64,000 nt of DNA from Erigeron canadensis. Taxonomy: Eukaryota; Streptophyta; Magnoliopsida; Asterales; Asteraceae. Shown piece after piece: positions 36,449 through 47,308 of this stretch. The notes beneath the pieces are model-generated. The model was not told the origin of the DNA. It did not search any database and saw only the letters and a list, made by a program, of their open reading frames with translations. The position numbers and the translations under genes were made by a program. The stretch spans positions 28,274,980 to 28,338,979 of the forward strand of contig NC_057765.1 of the NCBI RefSeq assembly GCF_010389155.1, given 5' to 3'. Every line of letters begins with the position of its first letter. Position 1 is the first letter of the stretch.

Positions 36449-36627
36449 AAATGATTTATTTTTTTAAAAATTAGTCTAAAAATACTTCTAAAATTATTAG
36501 ATGGTAACATATGAATTCCATTAATTATTTTTCTTAATCTTACCCTTTGATTTTTTCACATGTCTTTAATTTAATAGTTAGAAGGTGGTTTTTTTTTTTG
36601 TGTGTGTGAAGGGTTTATCATTTCCCA
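36449..36627. repeat. Fold-back MITE, copy C of the dispersed family
   Basis: Left AAATGATTTATT; right, inverted, GGGAAATGATAAACCC; interior TTAGTCTAAAAATACTTCT, ATTCCATTAATTATTTTTCT and CCCTTTGATTTTTTCACATG match the order in copies at 3527 and 22661. Confidence 0.5.
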
Positions 36628-37175
36628 TCTCATTATGCAGTATATGTAGCCTAATTTATAGTTAGCAACTTAGCATTGTATACTTTAAACTTTGTCATAC
36701 ATAGGAGGGGAAATACAATAAAAAACTAGTTACAATTGTATAGGTTAAAATTATAAGAACGTCAAATTAAGCGACCTTGGTGTTTCATAATTTACTAAAG
36801 CGCTAACCTTGGAGGAAAAACAAGTTTTGATTAATTTTTTAGTTTTTGGATAACTTCTCATATTAGTGTCTATAAGTTATGGTCTTTGGGACAGCTAGAG
36901 CGCATGTGGCTTTTAGGCTAGTGAAGAACCGAAGATAATTACGATAAACATTAACTTACATATGAGTTACTTACACATGTGTAACTTACACATTTACAAA
37001 TGTATAAATTAACTTACACATGATCTTTCGGCGGGCCCGTCGCCAAAAAATCATGGTGGTAGTCGGAAATGATCATGGTGGTATGTAAGTTACAAACAAA
37101 AGGAGTCTCAAGTGTCCCTAAAATAACTTTTTTCCATGCTTTTTATATGTCAATATATATTTATTGAGGTTGGTT

Positions 37176-37358
37176 ATTGTAAAACTAGTATTAAAGTAAA
37201 ACAGGTAACACAAAATCTTGACCATTAGATCATGGTAAATTTGATGCACGAAGATTCATGAAACACAAATGTATATTGATGCACGATCATTTTCATGATG
37301 CACAATAAAGAAAAACTTAATGTTTTATTTGTTTTACTTTAATAGTTGTTTTATTTTA
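37176..37358. repeat. Fold-back element
   Basis: Left GTAAAACTAGTATTAAAGTA; the right arm read backwards gives AAAACAACTATTAAAGTAAA. The middle contains two ATGCACGA units. No coding. Confidence 0.45.
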
Positions 37359-38078
37359 CTTAGAACCTTTATTTATATGCTCTCTTTTTTGTATTTTAAT
37401 TAGTTTTATACTTTGGGCATGTACGTACACATACCACACGATCATTATTCATTCTTGCATTGTGGTCTGAGGTCTTTCGGTATGCCGTTTTTATATACCC
37501 TAACATTGAATAAAAAAGTAAAGTTGTTTATATCTATCTCTTTAATATTGTGTTTAGATTGGTAACTATTGTTAATAGAGGGCAATCAAATAAGAACAAT
37601 CTTAAAATAAAAACATGGTGAGAACACTTAAAAACTACATTTTGTATAACTAAGTATCATTATTTAAGTGTTTAAAAACACATTAATTTGTCAAAATCGA
37701 GAAAATCATGTTTTCAGTTTTTTGCATCCAGCTTGGATGCATATTCATCAAAATTGATACATCCAACAAAAATATGACTTTTTTAATTTTAACTAATCAA
37801 TATGTTGTCAAACATGTTAATAATGATAATAAATCATATACAATGTTAGTTTATAGACTTTTAATGTATCAAAATAATATTTTTAAATATTCTCACTGTG
37901 TTCATATTTTAAAAATATTTTCACTAAAGTTACCATATATGTTCAAACTTTCGAAGATATTGTAAATTTTCATACATTTAATCATGCCTCCCATATTCAA
38001 AGCGATTATAGGAGGGTCTTAATTAGTCGTGTTTTCAGAAGGAAAAAGAAAAAACACATAGTCATTCAACTTTTAGGT

Positions 38079-38118
<40 letters not shown>

Positions 38119-38123
38119 ATATT

Positions 38124-39299
38124 CAATAGTCAAATTTGAGCATATATGTTCAAATATAGACATCTACAAAAAAAAATTACCATATTGGTCAATTCTTCCT
38201 TACTACCAACCCATAATAGTAAGAAAAATCATAAGCCAATTAGATATCACCATTTGTTTTTGGATCTATATTTTATACTAGTATTTTCTTTTTTCTCACA
38301 AAATAGTAAGAAATAAATAAAAAAAGATGAATGAACTTAACTAAAGAGATCAACTTAAGTATATAATAGTGACACTTGTCCTGAATTCATACCTAAATAA
38401 TCTTTGATTAAATTTAATTTAATTTGATTTTCTCTTATAATCTTCTTAAAAAGCTTATTTTATTCGTTGTTTAGATTAACATCTGCTATAAATACAAACC
38501 TTTTCATCTCTGTTCTTTTGTTAATATTAACAACAATCATGTTTACATTTACTTAGTATAATCCTTTTGTACTTTTTTACGATGCTTATGATCATCTAAA
38601 CACATCATGAACTAATTAAGTTGATGTACCTGAAATATTTCTCATGCAATTCACTTTCCGAATGTATTGTTTATCAGAATAACGTTATTGTCTAAATTAA
38701 TAGCATTGGATCATATAGACTTTTGCAACCACAAAATAAAAAAAAGTTAATCACCTATAATAACATATAAAATATATAAAATATTAGCTCACAAATATGT
38801 TTGAAACTTGAATATAATTAAAAGAGAAATCAGAGATTTGTTAAGTGGAAAAAGAAAACTTTAACTGAGCATATCAAAAAGACTATTCCACAAAATTATT
38901 GTTAAAGGAAAAACTAAATCTCACAAAGTTACTAGTATATTATTATTGTTATATTATTATTATTTTTTACATAATATAATAAAAAATAATTTCAAAGTTG
39001 AGGTATGTATATAAAACTATGTCAGTACGATATGCAAGAGAAGATTATAGTTTTACTTTTAACAACAAAATTTTAAATAAAGTAAAATAAAATTTACAAT
39101 AAAAAGATTTATGTAATTTAAATGTTAAAGGAATAATATTTAGGTTTTTAATGTGGGGCTAACAAGAACCACATGGCAACATACAATTAGCTTTTGACAT
39201 TTCTTACTATGGGTAGGTGGTAAAGAAATATTGACTAATATGGTATATAATTTTGTAGTTGTCTATAACTAGACATAGAGACTTAAATTTGACTATTTG
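38124..39299. mobile_element. TIR element, ~1.18 kb, family unresolved
   Basis: Arms of about 125 bp are inverted: left CAATAGTCAAATTTGAG, right (inverted) CAAATAGTCAAATTTAAG, continuing through ACCATATTGGTCAAT and CCATAATAGTAAG. No target duplication or coding found; the long arms fit an old MULE. Confidence 0.55.
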
Positions 39300-40479
39300 A
39301 GTAATTTTCCCTTTAATATGACTACAAAGTCAAAAAACTTTTTATCCTTTTTATTATCTTTCAAGTACGACATAGATCTTTAGTGCTTAATTTATCTTTA
39401 TATTTCCACTTGATTAATTGGCTTATTTAGAAGCCATCAACCAAACCCATGCATAAAAATTGGGTAAACATCATATTTTCAACACGAGGGGGCTTGACAT
39501 GTTTACTTTTAGTCCAATCCATGGAAAAGGAAGAACGAAATAAATCCAAAATACTTTTTATTAATTAAAGTTAAGGTTCATGTATTTTAACTAATCGTAT
39601 TATTTTTTTGCCTAACAAAATTAAATTATAAGAATTCTAGCTATAAATTCTTGACGACTTTACTGTTTCTTCTAAATGAAGACGTACTATTATTTCATAA
39701 TAATTTGATTAAACCATAACATGATGAACTCATCTAGTTTATTGTATGGATGAAATTTTATACAATATATCACAATCTCTTGATCGAGTTTCAAGTAGAA
39801 TGAACAAACAACTTTGTATCTCTTTTGCAACTATTATTCTTTAAAAAAAGAGTATAACAGTAGAAAAGCTCGTTTTAAGGTAGCTTTAAACACATTTGGA
39901 CCATATAAAAGGCGAATTGAGCCGCCATGCACATGGTCGTAGTAAAAGTTTTCGTTCTGTCTGATTTTCAAAACATTTTCATTGTACGTATATCCACACA
40001 AAAGTTCTGAAAAGTAATAATTTTGTAAAAGAGAAGTTACAAGAAGTTATCTCATTTCAAATTTGTCAAATAAAACAAGATTGATTGATATGGTAACAGT
40101 CTATGCACACAAGTAGTATAAAATTTTGAATTTTTGAAAAGTAAAGCATGAGATCATTTTAACCCCCACACCAAATCCAATTTTCCACAAAATTTTCGTC
40201 TGGTCATAATCTCCAACAAGTTGCTTCATGTATAAGGAAAAAATAATAATACTATTATTTTATAGACATGACAAGATACATATTAATTAATAAATTAACA
40301 CGGATCAAGTTAGTGTTATTTATTGTTTATCCTTTCATTAAAGTAGAGGAATTAAGCTTGACTTCCTCCTAGAAATAATACTTGAATAATCGGTATGGAT
40401 ATATCCACTTACTCAATCATCATTCTTCAACTTTTACCGAAATTCACTCGCTCATTTTACATTGAACATTTGAACTCCT
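39300..40479. other. Intergenic
   Basis: AT-rich; nothing recognisable. Confidence 0.4.
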
Positions 40480-40488
40480 AAATATATA

Positions 40489-41287
40489 GGGGATATATTC
40501 CCTACAACGTCATGTAGTCAATTTCCTGCCATTAACCTTTTTAAAAAATTAAAACATTATCATTTTAAATAGATTTTCCTTGCTTTCTTTCATTTCGGTA
40601 AACTATGTTTGACTTTTTATTCTGTTATATATCTTTTGTTGTTTTTTTCCCTCTTGTCGCTAACTGATTATCATATATGTGTACACATAATTTTGATAGC
40701 TTATGTTGGTCACAAAGATACCACTTAGTTTTTAAAAGAAAATCAAACATCCATCTTTTATAATGAAAAGGCACTATATTATAGCATAAAATAAATCAAA
40801 TAGACACAAATGAATATCTACAATGAACTAGAATTCATGAGATAGAATCTAGTGACACAAACACATCACTTCTTCCCATTGCATCAACTCATGCTATATA
40901 AATTATAGAACTTTAGAACTTAAAGTATAAAAAAACATATAAAAACAAAAATATCTTAATTTCACCATTAATTAGATATGTTAAATTTGTTATCATCGAA
41001 ATTGCTTTATTTTTTACAAAAAATTGGCAGAACATGTTTGGCGGGAAAAAAAAATGACCCGGAAACACAATTTCTAGCCGACAATTTGGTAGTATGATTT
41101 GTTATTGAAATATTGTTTCTTTATATAATGAAGATTCTAATTTCTAAATCATAGCCTCTATAAAGTCGGTTGTTGAACAAATATGTTAGCCGAAGTAAAC
41201 TTGGTGGTTTTGAAAGGATAATTTTTTTAAGTTTTAAAGAAGTTAATGCAGGGAATTGGCTACATGAAGTTGTAGGGAATATATCCC
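40489..41287. mobile_element. Short non-autonomous MULE with 9-bp TSD
   Basis: 799 bp. TIRs of about 50 bp start GGGGATATATTCCCTACAAC at the left and GGGATATATTCCCTACAACT (inverted) at the right. The flanks are AAATATATA (40480-40488 and 41288-41296). Non-coding interior. Confidence 0.8.
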
Positions 41288-41364
41288 AAATATATATACT
41301 ATTTATTTATTACTTATAATTAAATAGAAAAAAATTGAATATTAGGTTGATATATATATATATA

Positions 41365-41780
41365 TACGAGAGCAAGTAACCGCGCGTTGCGGCGGTGAGA
41401 TGATGGGGTGATACGTCATAGAGTGTGATAGCCAAATGTCTTAGCCGTACGAGCTCCGCCCTCGAATTTAAAAATTCGTCGAAAGTATATCGAATAACAT
41501 CTCTAATGAAAGAGCATGAAATTTTAAAAAACACCCATATAATTTTTATAATTTATCGATGTACCGTTTGTGAGATAAAAAACTTTGAACGAATTGTAGG
41601 AATAAATGATTTATGGATGACAGAGAAAAAAAATGATTGGTTGAGATTTGAGGAGAGAGAAATGATGTTTGGTAATATATAATTGATAGAAAGAACATTT
41701 TAAAAAAGTAAATGTTGAATTGAAAGTTAAAACTATATTTGCTTTATAATATAGTACAGATATAGATATATAATATAAGG
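41365..41780. repeat. Dispersed repeat starting with a GCG-rich hairpin
   Basis: Begins after a TATATA run with AACCGCGCGTTGCGGCGG, contains TTAGCCGTACGAGCTCC and AAAACACCCATATAATTT, and ends near AATATAGTACAGATATAG. A shorter relative begins near 29988 (GTGTCTGCGCTATGCGG). It resembles a common dicot repeat whose class I cannot name with confidence. Confidence 0.4.
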
Positions 41781-42477
41781 GTGGGGGAGGGGGTGCGCTC
41801 AAGTGTGATCAAACCCCTATGTGAGTGAGAACATGCAGCTTTAAAGCATATGTCCAAAAAGAAAGGCATATAAACATCCAATAATGTAAAACATATACAA
41901 GCGAGTAAATAGGCATACGGGCATACATGCATATATGCAATGGCGAATTTAGAACTAAGAAGGGACCCAACTAAGAATTAGGTAGGTCCTGTATCAACCT
42001 TGACCTGATGATATGGTAGGAGACAAAAAAGCATGGGTCATATTAACGGGTCGGGTTAAGTCATTAAAATAAACATAATACATAGATCAAAAATTGAAAT
42101 AGTTTTGTGTGATTTATACAAAAGTTTTGTAATTTTGTATTGATATTCATGACATAATGAAAGAATCCGCTTATTACATTTATTTGAAAAATTGTTACAA
42201 TTTTTGTGACCTTTTGATCTAAAAATTCCTTATAAAAAAAAATAGTAATAACTTAGCATTTATATATTTCGAATATACTACGGTCTTTTGAAAAAAGAAG
42301 CATAAAGCCATAAACGCTTAGAAAATTATTACTTTAGAATAGAACTACCAAAAATAAAAGTCAAAGGTTAAAAATGAAAATTTAAATAACTACAATATTA
42401 ATACAATTAAAAAAGTAATAAAATACATATGAGTCATCTCCTACCTCTTTCCCCCTATAACAATTTGGCCTCCATTA

Positions 42478-44597
42478 GGGTGGACGGAGTGGGTGAGGCA
42501 CCGGACCAGTACCGGGCCGGTATTGGATGGCATACCGCCCCGACCCTCCAGTACCGGTTGGGTGGGGAGCGGACTGGGCACCGTGGTGCAGGTTTGGGTG
42601 CCGAGTATTTGACCGTTAGAAAAAAAAAAGGGGGAGGGGCCCCACTTCCAACGTGTCTCTCTCTCTTTCTTCTTCTTTCCTTTCTTCTTCCCTTCTTCTT
42701 TCTTTCCTTGTTTCTCCTTTCTGCAATTTTGTTTAATTTTTTTTTTTCCTTTCAACACACAAATCACACACACAAATAAGACACACAAATAACACACACA
42801 TATATTTATATTTTCGGAATCATGAACCATTTCTTCAACAATCCTTTATTTCTTGACAATCACGGCCCAACACCCCCAAATTTCCAATCGGACTCGAGTT
42901 CATCCGACGAGACGGAACGGTATATTAATCTATTCACAAAGACGCATTATGTGATTCAACAAGATGTCCGTGATACTGCCTCCTCTTCAAGAACGTATAC
43001 AAGACGCGACGATCGCAGTGAGTCTCACAACCGTCTTTTTCGAGATTATTTTGCTGAGGAACCGAAATTTAATGAGACTTTTTTTAGACAAAGGTTTCGT
43101 ATGAGTAGACGGTTGTTTGTGAAGATAGCTGCAGATTTGGAAAACAATTTTAGTGTTTTTCAAAGGAAGATCGACGCTCGTGGTAAACGGGGGTTTTCAA
43201 CTTTACAGAGATGTACATCTGCAGTTCGCCAGTTAGGATACGGTAGTAATCCCGACAGTTTAGATGATTACCTAAATATGTCGGAAAGATCGTCACGTGA
43301 AACCCTTAATGCTTTTTGTGATGGAGTCATTTAGTTGTATCGGCATGAATATTTGCGTAGGCCAACGCGTACTGATACGCAACGCATTCTTGATCATCAT
43401 GCTTCTTATCATGGTTTCCCCGGCATGTTAGGTATATCTTTACTTAATATATCTTTACTTAATGTATATATGTGTATATATATATATATATTACGTCGTT
43501 TAGTTAATAATGTATATATATATATATTTTACGTAGTTTAGCTAATAATGTATATATATATATATATTACGTCGTTTAGTTAATAATGTATATATATATA
43601 TATATATATATATTATGTAGCTTACTTAATATTTTCGGTCTAATAAATGTGTTTATAGGGAGTCTTGATTGTACACACTGGGCTTGGGATAATTGTCCAG
43701 TAGCTTGGCGTGGCCAGTACACGCGAGGTGATCATCACGGGCCGACGATATCGCTTGAAGCAGTTGCATCACAGGATTGTTGGATTTGGCACGCATACTT
43801 TGATGTTGTCAGTTCAAACAACGACATTAATGTGTTGAACCAATCTCCTTTGTTCAATCCTTTTGAAGACGGCATAGCACCGTTGGTTCCATTCACTGTA
43901 AAGGGAACCAAATTTCAGTACCCGTATTTTCTCGTGGATGGGATTTACCCAAGATATGCGATGTTTGTGAAAACGATTTCCCATCCAACCGGTGAGAAAA
44001 GGATTCGATATGCTAAGGCACAGGAGGCTGCAAGGAAGGATGTGGAGCGAGCTTTTGGTATTATAAAAAAAAATGGAAAATACTTAGAGAACCGGCACGA
44101 CAAATGGAAGAAACCCCCATCCGTAAGATTATGTATGCGTGTTGTATTCTTCACAACATGATTTTAAAAGGCGAGGACCACGCTATAAGTCCTGATTACA
44201 TTCCAGATCCCCCTGTTGCGCTACAGCCATCGGATGAACGACTGTTTGAGATACAGAACCCAAACGTTCACGGCGATCTTAAGATGGATCTCATTGACCA
44301 TATTCATCGCACATCATCCGGGCATCGATCGCTAGTTTATTTATGTATTGTGTTGTCGTTTCGTTTAATATTGTACTTGATGTTTATTTTGTTGTTTGTT
44401 TATATTTAATATTTGTATTAGTTTTATTTATAAAAAAATGTTTTAGTTTTAAAAATAAATAGAAATGAAATTAAATAGAAAAGGGTGGGGAGGGGAGGGG
44501 AGAGGTGGTGAAGTGCTCCTAGGTTTCGGGGAGGGGAGGGGAGGAGAAGAAAAATCAGGGAGGGGAAGGGAGGAGTGGAGAAGCCCTCCCCCCACCC
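42478..44597 (+). mobile_element. PIF/Harbinger element with decayed transposase
   Basis: 2120 bp. The TIRs read GGGTGGACGGAGTGGG at the left and GGGTGGGGGGAGGGCT (inverted) at the right, flanked by TTA on both sides (42475-42477 and 44598-44600). It carries one gene, the DDE transposase. No Myb-like ORF1, the usual partner, is present. Confidence 0.88.
42822..44409 (+). pseudogene. PIF/Harbinger DDE transposase, with a nonsense codon and a frameshift
   Basis: The nuclease of the Harbinger element. Exon 1 is 42822-43431 (N-terminal part with RDYFAEEPKFNETFFRQRFR, typical of the family). A GT-AG intron full of TATATA repeats follows (43432-43658), then exon 2 from 43659. The three catalytic acids are visible: D in GSLDCTHW, D in YPYFLVDGIYP and E in DVERAFG. 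Lesions: a TAG at 43332-43334 where the family has a residue before LYRHEYL, and a one-base frame slip at a run of nine A (44065-44073), after which the expected continuation (KIMYACCILHNMIL) is found in the next frame, to a stop at 44407-44409. The homopolymer slip could also be a sequencing error. As read, it makes no active protein. Confidence 0.88.
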
Positions 44598-44839
44598 TTA
44601 AAATCCAAACTCAAATTGCTTTTTTTTTTCTCCACATTAACAGTTTAGTTTACATTAAGTTCTTCATATAAATCGATTAACGTAGGTCCTAACCAAATTT
44701 TAAGGTAGGTCCTCAGAAAATACTCACTATCACTTCTAAACTTTTTTCGATACTAAGGTAGGACCTACCTAATACTACTCTAGATCCACCCTTGCATATA
44801 TGAGCTTATATACGTCTATGAGTTAGAATTGCGCGCTAT

Positions 44840-44960
44840 AATATTCATGTCCATTGGTAAAGTCTTTGTCTTTAAAATGATCCATCTGGATTCGAATCTA
44901 ACTTTCTAAATTTGTATGAGTGAATTTATAGAAGATCTTACGGGAGTTTAGTGTTAAGGA
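44840..44960 (+). repeat. SINE-like fragment
   Basis: TCCATTGGTAAAGTCTTTG (A-box-like) is followed ~25 bp later by CATCTGGATTCGAATC (B-box-like), a tRNA-type arrangement. No tail or TSD identified. Confidence 0.35.
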
Positions 44961-47308
44961 TACGAAAATGAAAACCATCTAAACATGTAACAATAACACA
45001 AAAAATTATAAAGGAGTAATAAGATATATAAAAAAATAGAACAATACTTATAATTAATAATTTAAATGTTAAATGAACGTAAGAGGTAACGATGAAAAAA
45101 AGTTATTGTATATTAAAAACGTTATATATCTAAAAATACGGATGAAAATAATCAGAAACCAAATATTTAAAAGTAAAATGTAACTATGTGAAAGTTGTTT
45201 GATAAAAACATGCGAACCTAAAAGTTTTGTGTTAAGAAAATGAAAACTAAAAATTTGATGTCGTGTAAAAGTTAAAAGATAGAAACTATAGAGGGTTCAA
45301 ATGAAAATTAGTAAAAACTATCATGTGCTATTAGGACTTGTACATTGCATGCTTAAAGGACTTGTAAATCTTTATAAGTTTTTAGTATATCTATAATTTT
45401 TTTATGACGTACAATGGAAAAACTCAAACATTTTATAAAGATTTGTAGACAAAGTCATCAAAAGAATCATAACCAAATTTCTAATATTCGCTAAAACACC
45501 ATTGAATTATTCATATATACAAAACTAAAAACAAGTTAGGCAATTGAGTATTGACACATGATTAATGTTTTTAAACATTAACCTAAAAATCTTCTTAACA
45601 TCATATGAATATGAAAAATGGATTTTACTCAATTTTTTCTCTGATTTTCATATAACGAATTAAGATGATATTTAGGCTAATGAATTAAGAAGATTATTTA
45701 TTTCTTTTTATTTAATAACCAAACAACAAAATACAAACTAGCATCCTAGATTCTTGGCCCATCTTAAGTCTTGAGCCCATGATTACTTATGGGTCTGTTT
45801 CCTAGTGAATGTACATTAGCCCAAATCCTAACCCGAAAGGCCGAAAGTGGTAAGACACCTAGTGACCTACTCCAATCATTTCACATATCTATTTGATACC
45901 CATATACCGTAGTCTTTAAAGTATGAATGTACTTGGCTGACTTGGGCTGGGTTTTTGAGTGGAATCAGAATCACAGATATCCCTTTTCCTCGAAATGAGA
46001 AAGAAGATGGTACAAGCATGGGGAGCGAACAGGATTAGATACCCTGGTAGCTCTCCTCTCCGCCTCGGAGGCACCTGTTTGGATGAAGGCACGGGTCGTC
46101 TAACAAGTCAAAGATTAAGAAAAATATCACAAGTATTAGAACAAATAATGAAACAAATAGCAATCACATTATGGTCTTTTCATCGATCACCATACTACCT
46201 CAATAATTAATCTTCTTTGAGTCGATCAACAAAATTACTTCAACAAATCTTTACATGAAAATATTTTTCTAGTCTCAAATGTGACCATGATGTTGCTTCT
46301 GCAACTTTATAACTAAATATAATAAAAAGGTGAATATGGGTATTAAAGAAGGTTTCAAAAAATGCATGTTACTCACCCACGATGTATTTTAGTATTTACG
46401 TTGTGGTAAATAATAATTCAGTGTATGCCCTCTTGGAGCAGGCAAGGATTTTGGTGATTTAGGTGCCTCGTTTTGTTTGATTTGGTTTGCATAATTGTCA
46501 GTCATGTTTGAGCCTCTCAAAACAGGTGGTCAAGAATAACCATCTTCATGTTTGTGCCATTTTGGAGTCTCATGTTGATGATTCCACACTCGATTCCTTA
46601 TACTAACACATAATGACTACAAGCTTATCTGGTTACGTCTCGAGCTGCTTATTCATTGGATTAGAAAACGAAAAAGAAAAGTAAGTACCCATTACGATTT
46701 TAGATTCATGCGCGCATCTGAAATTTGCATACTGTCAATCGAATATTATAACATTTGACCAGGCCTTGGTACCTTAAAAAATAATTTCTTTAATATTCGC
46801 GATATATTTGTCCAAAAGACATGCCCAAATCAGAACAATATAAAATGAGTCATTGAAGTAACTAGAAAAACTTATTGGGTATAAACAACGTAGACTACAG
46901 AAGAAAATTCTGTTTGGGGGTATATAACCATGTATAAATGTAGTTACCTAGTCTCAAAATGATCTTTTAGTAACATCCTAAGTTTATGAACATTTGTGAA
47001 TCTATAAACCATATACGACTTTGTTACGAACACTTGGACAATAAATAAAGAAAAACCATGTCATAAAAGAAAGAACATAGGTTTTGTAAATTGTAAGATG
47101 GCAATAACACAGCATCTCACCAACAGGCTAACCTTACTGCAATGCCTTTACCCTAACTGCAAAATGTTATATTAAGAATATATCAAGTACATATTAAGAA
47201 TCGAAAAGCATACACAGTAGGTCATTAACACAACAGCCAACACAAGATAATCAAACACGACATCAAATCTGATTAGTAATCCAGAAAACACTAATTCTTA
47301 GTGGAGAA
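44961..47308. other. Intergenic, with a fold-back repeat and an rRNA-like fragment
   Basis: AT-rich. It contains a fold-back at 45560-45700 (AACCTAAAAATCTTCTTAA against its inverse TTAAGATGATATTTAGGCTAA) and a short organellar rRNA-like piece at 46018-46050. No gene is supported; 47040-47308 is probably the 3' flank of the WD40 gene. Confidence 0.45.
46018..46050 (+). other. Short small-subunit rRNA-like fragment (probable NUMT)
   Basis: GGGGAGCGAACAGGATTAG, then ATACCCTGGTAG, is the universally conserved 790-loop region of bacterial-type 16S rRNA. The form with CAGG and CCTGG fits mitochondrial 18S better than plastid 16S. Only ~33 bases match what I know; neighbouring sequence may be rearranged organellar DNA. 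It is not a functional rRNA gene. Confidence 0.5.

Larger units (their letters stand above)
35300..38120. other. Intergenic repeat-rich stretch
   Basis: No gene with support. Contains fold-back elements at 36449-36627 and 37176-37358 and a TA microsatellite at about 38083-38110. Confidence 0.45.
41938..44795. mobile_element. hAT element, split by a nested Harbinger element
   Basis: The outer ends are CAATGGCGAATTTAGA and, inverted at the right, CAAGGGTGGATCTAGA; both then contain TTAGGTAGGTCCT. The flanks are CATATATG (41930-41937 and 44796-44803), a perfect 8-bp duplication. Removing the Harbinger insertion (42478-44600) leaves about 735 bp with no transposase, so it is non-autonomous and older than the insert. 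Confidence 0.82.

Noticed and set aside
26000..46000. tRNA genes at the GTTCGAATC-like sites
   Set aside because: The B-box-like motifs lack acceptor stems and cloverleaf pairing; SINE-like remnants explain them better.
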